Positions 8,225 to 16,717 of a stretch of 23,244 bases of DNA are shown piece by piece. The first letter of the stretch is position 1. Every line of letters starts with the position of its first letter. The notes beneath the pieces are model-generated. The model saw only the letters and a list, made by a program, of their open reading frames with translations. It was not told where the DNA came from and searched no databases. The translations under genes were made by a program, and so were the position numbers. The DNA is taken from positions 1-23,244 of the forward strand of contig CAZAQG010000039.1 of the NCBI GenBank assembly GCA_964487445.1, written 5' to 3'. The DNA is from BMS3Abin12 sp964487445 (GTDB lineage: Bacteria > Pseudomonadota > Gammaproteobacteria > 21-64-14).

Positions 8225-9664
8225 ATGAAGATCCTGTTCGCCGCCAGCGAGGCACACCCCCTGATCAAGACCGGCGGCCTCGGCGATGTCGCCGGCAGTC
8301 TCCCGGCGGCGTTCGAGCGCCTGCATCAGGACGTGCGAGTGATCCTGCCGGCCTACCGCCATATCCTGGAACGGCTCCCCGAGGCGACCGTGGCCGCCGA
8401 ATTCTCGGTGCCCGGGTCGCCGGAACCGGTTCGCCTGCGCCGGGCGACACTGGTCGAGGACGGTGTGCCGGTCTATCTGGTCGACGTACCGGCGCTGTTC
8501 GACCGGGCCGGCGGCCCGTACAGCGACCCGCAGGGGCGCGACTGGTATGACAACGCCCTGCGCTTCGCCACCTTCTGCCGTGCCGTGGTCCGGGTCGCGG
8601 CGAACCATGCGGGGCTGGACTGGGCGCCGGACGTGGTGCACTGCAACGACTGGCAGACCGGGCTGGTGCCGCCGCTGCTGATCCGCGAACCACGCCGTCC
8701 CCCCATGGTATTCACGATCCACAACCTGGCCTACCAGGGCATCTTCACCCGGGATACCTTTCAGTATCTCGGTCTCCCGCCGGAGCTGTGGTCCATGTAC
8801 GCGCTGGAGTTCTACGGCGGGTTCTCGTTCATCAAGGGCGGGCTGGTGTTCGCCGACCGGCTCACCACCGTGAGTCCGACCTACGCGCGCGAGATCTGCA
8901 CGCCGGAGTTCGGCGCCGGGCTGGACGGGGTACTGCGCGGGCGCGCCGACCGCCTCGAGGGCATCCTCAACGGTGTCGATTACCGTGTGTGGGATCCGGG
9001 CCGCGACACACTCATCCCGCACCGGTATACCGCGCATGCCATGCAGGGCAAACAGCGGGACAAGGTCGCGCTCCAGAAGCGCATGGGACTCGCCGTGAAA
9101 CCGCGCGTACCGCTGTTCGGACACATCGGGCGCATGGTGGAACAGAAGGGCGTCGACCTGATCCTCGGCGCACTCCCCGCACTGATGGCGGAAGACCTCC
9201 AACTCGCGATCCTCGGCAACGGCGAGGCGCGCTTCGAGGCGGCGTTCCGCGCCGCCGCCGAACGCTGGCCGGGCCGCCTGGGGATCCACATCGGCTACGA
9301 CGAGTCGCTCGCCCACCTCGTCGAGGCCGGCTGCGACGCCTTTCTGATGCCTTCGCGTTTCGAGCCGTGCGGCTTGAGCCAGCTCTACAGCCTGCGTTAC
9401 GGCACCATCCCGGTGGTGCGGCGCACCGGCGGGCTGGCCGATACGGTGGTCGATGCCGACGGGAAATCGATCCGCTCGGGCGCCGCCACCGGCTTCGTCT
9501 TCGATGAACCCACGCCGGACGCACTCGTATCCGGCATACGGCGCGCCCTGGAACGCTACCGCCGACCGCCCGCTTGGCGCAATCTGATCGGCAATGCCAT
9601 GCGCCAGGATTTCAGCTGGCGGCGCAGCGCGCAGGCCTATCTCGCCCTCTATCGCCGGATCTGA
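8225..9664 (+). CDS. glgA: glycogen synthase (ADP-glucose type, GT5)
   Basis: Transfers glucose from ADP-glucose to the growing alpha-1,4-glucan chain of glycogen in the cytoplasm. The 479-aa product has the usual length and two GT-B Rossmann halves. The N-terminal ADP-glucose loop KTGGLGD lies at 15-21, and there are HCNDWQTGL, FTIHNLAYQG and LNGVD segments. Towards the C-terminus are HIGRMVEQKG and the nucleotide-sugar site EPCGLSQLYSLRYG. The start ATG at 8225 gives the conserved N-terminus MKILFAASEAHPLIKTGGLG, although the ribosome binding site is weak. It is divergent from zwf and 132 bp upstream of ppc. Together with pgi and zwf it sits at the glucose-6-phosphate branch point between storage and oxidation. 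Confidence 0.96.
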   Translation: MKILFAASEAHPLIKTGGLGDVAGSLPAAFERLHQDVRVILPAYRHILERLPEATVAAEFSVPGSPEPVRLRRATLVEDGVPVYLVDVPALFDRAGGPYSDPQGRDWYDNALRFATFCRAVVRVAANHAGLDWAPDVVHCNDWQTGLVPPLLIREPRRPPMVFTIHNLAYQGIFTRDTFQYLGLPPELWSMYALEFYGGFSFIKGGLVFADRLTTVSPTYAREICTPEFGAGLDGVLRGRADRLEGILNGVDYRVWDPGRDTLIPHRYTAHAMQGKQRDKVALQKRMGLAVKPRVPLFGHIGRMVEQKGVDLILGALPALMAEDLQLAILGNGEARFEAAFRAAAERWPGRLGIHIGYDESLAHLVEAGCDAFLMPSRFEPCGLSQLYSLRYGTIPVVRRTGGLADTVVDADGKSIRSGAATGFVFDEPTPDALVSGIRRALERYRRPPAWRNLIGNAMRQDFSWRRSAQAYLALYRRI

Positions 9665-9686
9665 CGGTGCGTGCGGACGCGCGCGG

Positions 9687-9715
9687 CTCGCACCATCGCC
9701 CGGTACGGGTATAAT
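9687..9715 (+). promoter_or_regulatory. sigma-70 promoter candidate for ppc
   Basis: A perfect TATAAT (9710-9715) stands in GC-rich DNA 81 bp before the ppc start. The hexamer 17 bp upstream (CTCGCA, 9687-9692) is a poor -35 (3/6), so activity may need an activator. Confidence 0.5.
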
Positions 9716-9734
9716 GGCGGCCACCCGCCCGGCC

Positions 9735-9758
9735 CGGGGCCGCGCGAGCGGCGCCCCG
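9735..9758 (+). promoter_or_regulatory. hairpin in the ppc leader
   Basis: GCCGC (9739-9743) pairs with GCGGC (9748-9752) around a GCGA loop, extended by GGG/CCC with one bulged base. It begins about 20 nt after the -10 element, so it would be near the 5' end of the ppc transcript. It may stabilise the RNA. It has no U-tract, so it is not a classical terminator. Confidence 0.35.
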
Positions 9759-9796
9759 TGTTGGCCCCGATCACCTGAAAAACCCAGACGACGCCC

Positions 9797-12601
9797 ATGG
9801 ATCTGCCACCGCGGGACAAAGAACTGCGCGCCCATGTCAAGCTGTTCGGCAACCTGCTGGGCAACGTGCTGCACACCCATGCCGGCGGCAAGGTGTTGTC
9901 CGCGGTGGAGGCCCTGCGCAAGGGGTTCCTCGGCCTGCGCAAGGAGGCCAATCCGCGCCGCCACGATCGCCTGATGCGCATGATCCGCCTGCTGACGCCC
10001 GAGACCACCACCCACGTGGTGCGCGCGTTCAGCACCTATTTCAGTCTCGTCAACATCGCCGAGGAGGCCTTCCATCACCGTGAACGCCGCCGCCGGGTGC
10101 GCCGCGGCGGCCCGTTGTGGACCGGTTCGTTCGACGAGACCCTGCGCTGGTTCCGCGCGCAGGGAGTCGAACCGCGGCAGCTCCAGGAACTGCTCGACCG
10201 GCTCGCCTACATCCCGGTGTTCACCGCACACCCGACGGAGGCCAAGCGGCGCACCATCCTCGAGGCGCTGCGGCGCATCTTCGTCACCAGCGAGCGGCTC
10301 CGAGCCCCGGGCATCGGCAGGGAAGACCGCGAGGAGATCACCCGCCGCATGGAGAGCCAGATCCAGATCCTGTGGAAGACCGACGAGGTGCGCGTGCACC
10401 GGCCCCAGGTGCGCGACGAGATCCGCAACGGCCTCTATTACTTCAAGGAATCGCTGTTCGAGGCGGTCCCGCTGGCCTATCACCATCTCGACAAGGCGAT
10501 CCGCCGCGTCTACGGCGAAGACGCCGCCCGCACGATCCGTGTGCCGGGATTCATCCACTTCGGCTCGTGGATCGGCGGCGACCGCGACGGCAACCCCAAC
10601 GTGAGCCCCGGGACCACCGAACTCGCCGTCTACCTTCAGGCGCGAGAGATCCTCACCGAGTACGTCTGCCGCGTGAACAGCCTGGGCCGGATACTGACCC
10701 ACTCGATTCGCATGTGCGAACCGAGCAGCGCGCTGCTGGAGAGCCTGGAATGCGACGAGCGCATCTGCACGGAGGTCCTGAAGGAGACTCCGGCCCGCTT
10801 CGGCCATGAACCCTACCGGCGCAAGCTCTATTTCATGCGCCACCGCCTGGCGGTCGTACTCAAGGCGGTGCGCCGGCACTTGGCCGGCCGACCCATGGAA
10901 CGCCCGGATACCGGCTACCGCTCGGAGGCGGAGTTCCTGACCGACCTGCGCCTGATCCGGGACTCGCTCATCCGCCACGGCGACCGCAACATCGCCGATC
11001 AGGAACTCCAGGATCTGACGCGGCTGGCGGAGACCTTCGGTTTCTCCCTGACGAAGCTCGACGTGCGCGAGGAGTCCTCGCGCCACACGCGCGCGGTGAC
11101 CGAGATCTGTGCGCAACTCCCCGGCGGCACGGACTACTCGGCCCTCGACGAGACCGGTCGGCTTGCACTGCTGGACGAACTGCTGCGCGCGCCCGAAGCG
11201 CCGGTCGTGGACCGCGCCGCGCTGAGCCCGCAGACGCGCGACGCTCTGGAGGTGTGCGAAGTGATCGCGCGGGTGCGCCGGGAATTGAGCGTCGAGGCCT
11301 TCGGGGCCTATGTCATCTCCATGACCCACCGCGCCAGCCATGTCCTGGAGGTCCTGCTGCTCGCGCACATGGCGGGGCTCGCCGGGCGCGACCCGGCGCA
11401 CGGCTGGTACTGCCACCTGCACCTCACGCCGCTGTTCGAGACCATCGAGGATCTGGCGCATATCGACGAGGTCCTCTCGACGCTGCTCGATCATCCCGCC
11501 TACGCCGCGCTGCTGCGCGCCTCGGGCAACGTCCAGGAAGTAATGCTCGGCTACTCGGACTCGTGCAAAGACGGCGGCATTCTCGCCTCCGCCTGGAGCC
11601 TGTACGAGGCGCAGAAGAAGATCCTGGAACTCACCGACCGGCGCGGCGTCGGCTGCCGGCTCTTCCACGGGCGCGGCGGTACCGTGGGGCGCGGCGGCGG
11701 GCCGACCCACGAGTCGATCCTCGCGCAGCCCCCGGGCACCGTCCACGGGCAGATCAAGTTCACCGAACAGGGCGAGGTGCTCTCATACAAGTACAGCAAC
11801 GCCGAAACCGCGGCCTACGAACTCGCCATGGGCAGCACCGGGCTGATGAAGGCCAGTCTGTGCCTGGTCCGTACGCCGTCGGCGGACCACGAAGACTACC
11901 GCGCCCACTTGGCGGAACTGGCGCACCTCGGCGAGCGCACCTATCGTGACCTCATCGACGTCACACCGGGAATCATGGACTATTTCTACGAGGTCACGCC
12001 GGTCAACGAGATCGGCCTGCTCAACATCGGCTCGCGCCCGAGCCATCGCTCGCGCGAGGATCGCTCCAAGGAGTCGGTGCGGGCCATCCCCTGGGTGTTC
12101 GGCTGGGCCCAATCCCGCCACACGCTCCCCGCCTGGTACGGCATCGGCACCGCGCTCGCGCGCTGGCGCGGCACCGACCCGCAGCGCCTGGCGACGCTGC
12201 GTGCCATGTACCGCAACTGGCCGTTCTTCCGCGCCCTGCTCAGCAACACCCAGATGTCGCTGTTCAAGGCCGAGATGACTATCGCCGCCGAGTACACCCG
12301 CTTGAGCAAGCACCCCGACCAAGCCCGCGCCATCTACCGGAAGATCCGCGAAGAATACCAACTCACGGTACTCGAGGTGCTCGAGGTCGCGCAGCTCCAC
12401 GACCTGCTCGAGGAAAACCCCCCGCTCGCCCTGTCGCTCACGCGCCGCAATCCCTATCTGGACCCCCTCAATCACATCCAACTCACCGTGATCGAACGCT
12501 ACCGCAATCCCGATCTGCCCGAAGAAGGGCGCGAGGTGTGGCGCGACCCCCTGCTGCGCACCATCAACGCCATCGCCGCGGGCATGCGCAATACCGGCTG
12601 A
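9797..12601 (+). CDS. ppc: phosphoenolpyruvate carboxylase
   Basis: Carboxylates phosphoenolpyruvate with bicarbonate to oxaloacetate, the main anaplerotic reaction feeding the TCA cycle. The 934-aa product is full length. Family signatures are VFTAHPTEAKRRTI (141-154; His145 catalytic), GSWIGGDRDGNPNV, VMLGYSDSCKDGGI, FHGRGGTVGRGGGP (glycine loop) and the invariant C-terminal end AAGMRNTG. No frameshift or missing block was seen. It follows glgA with a gap that contains its own promoter candidate, so it need not be transcribed from the glgA promoter. After its stop comes a REP-like pair, which may protect the 3' end of its transcript and separates it from the accessory operon. Confidence 0.97.
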   Translation: MDLPPRDKELRAHVKLFGNLLGNVLHTHAGGKVLSAVEALRKGFLGLRKEANPRRHDRLMRMIRLLTPETTTHVVRAFSTYFSLVNIAEEAFHHRERRRRVRRGGPLWTGSFDETLRWFRAQGVEPRQLQELLDRLAYIPVFTAHPTEAKRRTILEALRRIFVTSERLRAPGIGREDREEITRRMESQIQILWKTDEVRVHRPQVRDEIRNGLYYFKESLFEAVPLAYHHLDKAIRRVYGEDAARTIRVPGFIHFGSWIGGDRDGNPNVSPGTTELAVYLQAREILTEYVCRVNSLGRILTHSIRMCEPSSALLESLECDERICTEVLKETPARFGHEPYRRKLYFMRHRLAVVLKAVRRHLAGRPMERPDTGYRSEAEFLTDLRLIRDSLIRHGDRNIADQELQDLTRLAETFGFSLTKLDVREESSRHTRAVTEICAQLPGGTDYSALDETGRLALLDELLRAPEAPVVDRAALSPQTRDALEVCEVIARVRRELSVEAFGAYVISMTHRASHVLEVLLLAHMAGLAGRDPAHGWYCHLHLTPLFETIEDLAHIDEVLSTLLDHPAYAALLRASGNVQEVMLGYSDSCKDGGILASAWSLYEAQKKILELTDRRGVGCRLFHGRGGTVGRGGGPTHESILAQPPGTVHGQIKFTEQGEVLSYKYSNAETAAYELAMGSTGLMKASLCLVRTPSADHEDYRAHLAELAHLGERTYRDLIDVTPGIMDYFYEVTPVNEIGLLNIGSRPSHRSREDRSKESVRAIPWVFGWAQSRHTLPAWYGIGTALARWRGTDPQRLATLRAMYRNWPFFRALLSNTQMSLFKAEMTIAAEYTRLSKHPDQARAIYRKIREEYQLTVLEVLEVAQLHDLLEENPPLALSLTRRNPYLDPLNHIQLTVIERYRNPDLPEEGREVWRDPLLRTINAIAAGMRNTG

Positions 12602-12616
12602 GCCGCGCTCGGATCC

Positions 12617-12686
12617 GGCCGGGCGCGCCCGGCCCTACCGCCTCTCCCGACAACCACGGCTCCCGTAGGACGGGCCATGGCCCGCC
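12617..12686. repeat. REP-like inverted pair (BIME-like) after ppc
   Basis: The left unit is a perfect 18-bp palindrome (GGCCGGGCGCGCCCGGCC, 12617-12634) with head CTAC at 12635-12638. The right unit has head GTAG at 12665-12668 and the palindrome CGGGCCATGGCCCG at 12671-12684. The heads face each other, 26 bases apart, the same geometry as the pair at 6405-6474. The right unit differs from the minus-strand reading of 6405-6426 at only 2 of 22 positions. Confidence 0.6.
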
Positions 12687-12688
12687 AT

Positions 12689-12709
12689 CCGTATACGATC
12701 CGTAATGCC
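12689..12709. promoter_or_regulatory. 21-bp motif, copy 1 (upstream of the surface operon)
   Basis: This site matches 22342-22362 at 18 of 21 positions and contains the small dyad TACG-ATC-CGTA (12694-12704). It lies about 90 bp upstream of the first gene of the accessory operon. It may be an operator for the operon or a remnant repeat; see the findings. Confidence 0.35.
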
Positions 12710-12722
12710 TCCAGACCGATAG

Positions 12723-12765
12723 TTTCCCCGGCGGGGGCCCGTACCCGCAGGACGGGGCGGGGAAA
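12723..12765. promoter_or_regulatory. 43-nt nested dyad upstream of the surface operon
   Basis: TTTCCCCG (12723-12730) and CGGGGAAA (12758-12765) are perfect inverted arms enclosing an inner GCGGG/CCCGC stem (12731-12735 with 12744-12748). The structure ends 30 bp before the start codon at 12796. It could be an operator or a leader hairpin. I see no U-tract after it. Confidence 0.45.
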
Positions 12766-12791
12766 ATTCATCCGGGGGAAGGGAAGGGGGG

Positions 12792-12807
12792 AATCGTGCG
12801 CACGATT
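12792..12807. promoter_or_regulatory. perfect 16-bp palindrome spanning the start codon
   Basis: AATCGTGCGCACGATT is perfectly palindromic, and the GTG start (12796-12798) lies inside it, directly after the purine-rich ribosome binding site. It could be bound by a dimeric repressor or fold to hide the start codon. Confidence 0.5.
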
Positions 12808-14856
12808 GGGACGGGTACACCCGGCCGCCGCGCGGTCGTTGCGCTGTGGATAGTGTGCCTCTACGCGCTCGGCGTCGGCTGCGCGCTGGGGACGCCGCAG
12901 CGCGTGGCCGACTGGAGGCTGACACTGGTGAAGGCGGCCGCGGGCGCGCGCTATCGCACGCCCTCCTCGACCTTCCGCATCCGCATCCCGGCCACGGTCC
13001 CCGCGGCCGTCCTCGGGCAATTGCGGCTCGAACTCGACGGGATCGACGTCACCGACCTGGTCACGCGCAGCGGTGAGTACGCCGTGTATACGCCGCCTCA
13101 GCCGCTGGCCGCGGGCCCGCACACCCTGCGCGCCGTGCAGGAGACACCCGAAGGGGAATTGATCGAGCGCGGCGTCTGGCGCTTCGAGGTGGGCGAAACG
13201 AAGCGCTTTCGCGAGGCGCGTTGGAGTGGGGATGCGAACCTGACCGCAGCCTACCGGCTTGCGGATCAGGGCCTGAACAACACCCCGGCCCGGTTCCAGA
13301 GCAACGGTTCCGGAAAGCTCGGGGGAAATCTCGCAGCGGGCGATTGGCGCGTCGGGGGAAACGGATCGTTGGTCTTCGACGGCCGGGGCGTGACCGACGG
13401 ACGGCGCGTGGACCTGAGCGGCTATCAGGTCGGCGGGCGCAAGGGGGCGCTCGGCGCACGCGCGGGCGATCAGACCGTGTGGCGGGACAATCTGGCCCTG
13501 CAGCAGTTCAACCGTCGCGGCATCTCCGCAACCTACGGCAACGCCGGTGATCACGGTGCCGGCGGCTCCGCGGTCACCGCATTCCTCGTGAGCGGCTCCG
13601 CGGTCCAGGGATTCGACAACGGCCTCGGCATCCGCGACCCGGACAACCGTCTGGAGGGGATCGCCGGCCGCGTCCGCCCGGTGCGTCTCGGTACCGGCGC
13701 GATGTTCCTCTCGGCGACCTACCTGCGCGGGCGGCGCAGTGAGATCGGTGCCGGCAGCGTCGGCAGCAGCGACGTCAGTTCGGGTGATATCTGGGATGTT
13801 CGCGCCGACAGCCTGTGGTTCGCGCAACGCCTGCGCGTGCTCGGCGAGTTGACGGAGTCGAACTACGACCCGGACGCCGACGGGCCGGTGGGCAGCCGCC
13901 GTGGACACGCCTATGACCTGCTCGGTCATTACCAGATCCTGCGCGGCCGCGAGGTATCCGGCAGACCCCTGACCTGGGGCGCCGAGCTGCGCTATCAGGA
14001 ATACAGCACCTTCTTCCGCAGTCAGGCCAACACGGCCGCGCCCCGGGACCTTCGTACGTTCACCGCCACCACGAACCTTGCCTGGGGGCCGGCGAGCGCC
14101 ACGGGGACCTTCGGCTGGAGCGAGGACAACGTCGACGGGCTCGCGCTACTCCCACGGGCGCGCGTGCGCCTGTTCGATGTCAATCTCGACTATGCACCGC
14201 AGCCGGCCTATGACCCGGCGACGGGGGGGGCGAGCTACCCTTGGTACGGGCTGCCGAAATTCCACGTAAGGTGGTACCGGGAGGCGACGCTGACCCTCGA
14301 GCAGCCGAGTTCCACCCTGACCCCGCCGATCGATTCCTTCAACCGGATCATTGACGCAAACGTGCACTTTTACTATCCGCTGGTCGACTGGGGCGTCCAA
14401 CACACGATCACCTGGGAATACGACCACACGGGCGCAACGGGGAACCAGCGCATCGACGATACCCGGCTGGACGTAAACCTCCCCCTGTTCGCCCAGCGGG
14501 TCACCCTCACCCCGTTCTTCGAATACACGCGCACCGAAGAGGGCGCCGGGGTCGGACTCACGCTGGAACGATATACCGGCGTGAAATTCATTGCGAACCC
14601 GACCGAGCGACTCTCGCTGGAAGTTGATCTGGATATCGATGATGTGAACCGACCGCCGGGTAACGCCGACACACAAACATACTCGGTGGTCAACACCCTC
14701 ACCTGGACCGAGTCCGATCCGCACGGCGCCCGACCCGGGCTCACGTGGACTCTGACCGGCAGTTGGAACCGGAACGACGTCGGCGCCGGTTATCTGATGG
14801 AACCGGACAGCTATCAAGTGTTCCTGCAACTGACCATGAACTGGGAGCGATCATGA
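12796..14856 (+). CDS. putative outer-membrane beta-barrel protein with N-terminal Ig-like domain
   Basis: Family not identified. The 686-aa product begins with a basic stretch and a hydrophobic segment (about 13-32) that reads as a signal peptide. A Cys at 29 has only a poor lipobox around it. Residues about 40-135 are a compact beta-rich, Ig-like domain (LELDGIDVTDLVTRSG, YTPPQPLAAGPHTLRAV). From about 145 to the end the sequence alternates polar and hydrophobic/aromatic residues in strand-sized blocks broken by Gly/Asp/Asn turns. It finishes with a strand ending in LQLTMNW, as in outer-membrane barrels. The GTG start follows AAGGGGG and sits in a 16-bp palindrome. The stop overlaps the next ATG (ATGA), implying coupled translation. 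As first gene of the sigma/anti-sigma/subtilase operon, it may anchor or export the operon's secreted proteins; that role is inference. Confidence 0.75.
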   Translation: MRTIGTGTPGRRAVVALWIVCLYALGVGCALGTPQRVADWRLTLVKAAAGARYRTPSSTFRIRIPATVPAAVLGQLRLELDGIDVTDLVTRSGEYAVYTPPQPLAAGPHTLRAVQETPEGELIERGVWRFEVGETKRFREARWSGDANLTAAYRLADQGLNNTPARFQSNGSGKLGGNLAAGDWRVGGNGSLVFDGRGVTDGRRVDLSGYQVGGRKGALGARAGDQTVWRDNLALQQFNRRGISATYGNAGDHGAGGSAVTAFLVSGSAVQGFDNGLGIRDPDNRLEGIAGRVRPVRLGTGAMFLSATYLRGRRSEIGAGSVGSSDVSSGDIWDVRADSLWFAQRLRVLGELTESNYDPDADGPVGSRRGHAYDLLGHYQILRGREVSGRPLTWGAELRYQEYSTFFRSQANTAAPRDLRTFTATTNLAWGPASATGTFGWSEDNVDGLALLPRARVRLFDVNLDYAPQPAYDPATGGASYPWYGLPKFHVRWYREATLTLEQPSSTLTPPIDSFNRIIDANVHFYYPLVDWGVQHTITWEYDHTGATGNQRIDDTRLDVNLPLFAQRVTLTPFFEYTRTEEGAGVGLTLERYTGVKFIANPTERLSLEVDLDIDDVNRPPGNADTQTYSVVNTLTWTESDPHGARPGLTWTLTGSWNRNDVGAGYLMEPDSYQVFLQLTMNWERS

Positions 14857-15998
14857 ACCTCCGCCGCACCGCCGCCCTGACGGGCCTCCTGATCCCCCTG
14901 TGCGCCGGATGGGGATGGCGCGCCGCACACGCCAACATCATCGGATTCCAGGTGCAGCCCGCCACGATTCAGGCCGCGGTCGGACGCAGCACGAGCGCGC
15001 GCGTCACTTGGCGCATCCAGCGCGACAACACCCCCTGCGACGCCCTCGTGCGCTCCGCCTCCGGCGTGTTCCGGACCGATGCCGGTCTGGTGCTGGGCCG
15101 CGTGAATATCGCGCTGAGCCGCCGCAGCATGTGCACCGGGGCCACCTCCGTCGCCCGGACCACCACCGTCGACACCTTCACGGAAAACGTGCTGATTCCG
15201 GACGCGGTCGCGCAGCGCGCCCTGCAGTTGGGAATCACGCATTTTTTCTACTCCCGCGCCTTCACGGACGGCGCCGGATCGTCGACCGCCGCCGTGACGG
15301 TCACACTCGGCGGCGGCACCACCGGCGCCCTCGGCATCTCCAACGTCTCGCTACGCTTTGCCGACGAGTCGGTCATCGGCATGATCGACCGCAATGCCGC
15401 GCTTACGGCGACGGCGCGGATCGGATACGCGGGCTCCGGGCCGATACGGGCCGTCTGGGAGATCGCCGGACCCAGCACCACGAGCGGCGCGCCCCAATTC
15501 CGCATCCTGTCGGTCGTCCACCCCTTCTTCGGCATCGGCGGCGAGATCACCCTGCGCAGCCCGACGCTGCCGAGTGCGACCGCCGGGCGCTACCGGCTGC
15601 GGCTGCGCATCACCCGCCCGGCGACCACGTTTCCGGCACCCGAACTCACCTATTTCGTGATCGAAAAGCACGCCGCACCCCCGCCACGGCCGATCAAGAC
15701 CCTGAGCCCCGCGCGCGGGGCGCAACTGGGGCCGAAGACCCGCTTCTCGTGGACCCCCCTGGCCGATGCGCAGGCCTACCGGCTCGAGTTCTATCCGCTC
15801 GGACCGGACCGGCAGACGCCCGTCGGTCGGAAACCGACCGGCGGAATGCTGGTACTGGGCACGCGCCACCGGCTCCTGCTCTCACTGCCGACTCGCGCAC
15901 GCCTGCGCCCCGGCGCCTATCAATGGCGGATCGTCGCGATCGGCGACCATGGCCGTATCCTCGGCGCCAGCCCGCCGGTGCCCATCTATGTCCCGTGA
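14853..15998 (+). CDS. secreted beta-rich protein of unknown function
   Basis: No family recognised with certainty. The 381-aa product has a clear signal peptide with likely cleavage after AHA (27). Residues about 29-270 are rich in beta strands and Thr/Ser/Gly. They include two cysteines in the first ~70 mature residues (CDALV, MCTGA) that could form a disulfide. A C-terminal module (about 275-381) opens with LSPARGAQLGPKTRFSW and continues with AQAYRLEFYP and GAYQWRIVA. This resembles fibronectin-type surface modules that read 'SPA-G-L-...-F-W-...-A-YRLE'. The ATG overlaps the previous stop by 4 bp and has GGGAG five bases upstream, and the 3' end overlaps the sigma factor by 11 bp. Periplasmic or cell-surface location is inferred. 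It may be a partner of the barrel encoded upstream. Confidence 0.75.
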   Translation: MNLRRTAALTGLLIPLCAGWGWRAAHANIIGFQVQPATIQAAVGRSTSARVTWRIQRDNTPCDALVRSASGVFRTDAGLVLGRVNIALSRRSMCTGATSVARTTTVDTFTENVLIPDAVAQRALQLGITHFFYSRAFTDGAGSSTAAVTVTLGGGTTGALGISNVSLRFADESVIGMIDRNAALTATARIGYAGSGPIRAVWEIAGPSTTSGAPQFRILSVVHPFFGIGGEITLRSPTLPSATAGRYRLRLRITRPATTFPAPELTYFVIEKHAAPPPRPIKTLSPARGAQLGPKTRFSWTPLADAQAYRLEFYPLGPDRQTPVGRKPTGGMLVLGTRHRLLLSLPTRARLRPGAYQWRIVAIGDHGRILGASPPVPIYVP

Positions 15999-16650
15999 CG
16001 CACGCCTCTGGTGCAGCACCGCCCCCGCTCCGGGGGCGGATCGCGCCGCAACCGCAGGCGGGTCGGCAGCGCATCCGTCCGGGACGCAACACCCGGAACC
16101 GACCCCCGATGCCGCCCACGATGCCTACCTGTTGACCGCCATCGCGCGGGGCGAGACGGCCGCCTTCGCCGAATTCTACGCTCGTCACGCGCCGCGCGTA
16201 TTGCGCTTCTGCGGCACGCGCCTGGGGGGAGACGATGCCGCCGCTCAGGATGTACTTCATGAGAGTATGCTCGAGGTATGGCGCGTCGCCGGGACCTTCC
16301 AGGGCCGTGCGCGCGCCGCGACCTGGCTGCTCTCGATCGCCCACCACAAGACCGTCGATCAGCTGCGACGCAGGCACCACCGCCGCGAGTGCGAGTTGCC
16401 CGAGGAACCCCTGGGGAGCGACGACTGCCCCGCCGCCGACGCGCTCGCGGCAAGCGAAGATCGCGAGCGCCTGTATCGATGCATCGCGCTCCTGCCCGCG
16501 GTGCAACGCGCCGCGTTGCACCTGGCGTTCTTCGAGGATCTGCCGTATCGCGAGATCGCCGTTATCCTGGGCTGCCCGGAGGGTACCGTCAAAACCCGGG
16601 TGTTCCATGCCAAACTCACGCTGAAGCGCTGCCTGACCCGGGGCGATTGA
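15988..16650 (+). CDS. ECF-type RNA polymerase sigma factor
   Basis: Sigma-70 family protein of the extracytoplasmic-function type, expected to direct RNA polymerase to a small regulon when freed from its anti-sigma factor. The 220-aa product has region 2 at about 56-130 (FAEFYARHAPRVLRF, QDVLHESMLEVWR, ARAATWLLSIAHHKTVDQLR) and region 4 at about 160-215 (LPAVQRAALHLAFFEDLPYR, CPEGTVKTRVFHAKL helix-turn-helix). Regions 1 and 3 are absent, as usual for ECF sigma factors. The first ~45 residues are an unconserved Pro/Ala-rich extension, so a later start is possible. The ATG at 15988 is the only ATG before the conserved part and overlaps the preceding gene. The anti-sigma factor follows after 67 bp. 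The operon's own promoter is a natural target, but I could not identify an ECF promoter by eye. Confidence 0.9.
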   Translation: MSRDARLWCSTAPAPGADRAATAGGSAAHPSGTQHPEPTPDAAHDAYLLTAIARGETAAFAEFYARHAPRVLRFCGTRLGGDDAAAQDVLHESMLEVWRVAGTFQGRARAATWLLSIAHHKTVDQLRRRHHRRECELPEEPLGSDDCPAADALAASEDRERLYRCIALLPAVQRAALHLAFFEDLPYREIAVILGCPEGTVKTRVFHAKLTLKRCLTRGD

Positions 16651-16717
16651 ACGCTTTCGCCGCGTGCTCCGACTAATTTGCAGACCCATCCACATCATCC
16701 TGGATCTGCGGACGACC

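Noticed and set aside
7988..11746. 1252-aa minus-strand open frame opposite glgA and ppc
   Set aside because: It mirrors the codon structure of glgA and ppc, which carry clear family motifs on the plus strand. It has no signature of its own.
12499..13929. 476-aa minus-strand open frame opposite the barrel gene
   Set aside because: It crosses the REP pair and the operon leader and lacks domain features. The plus-strand barrel has a signal peptide, strand pattern and gene overlaps.
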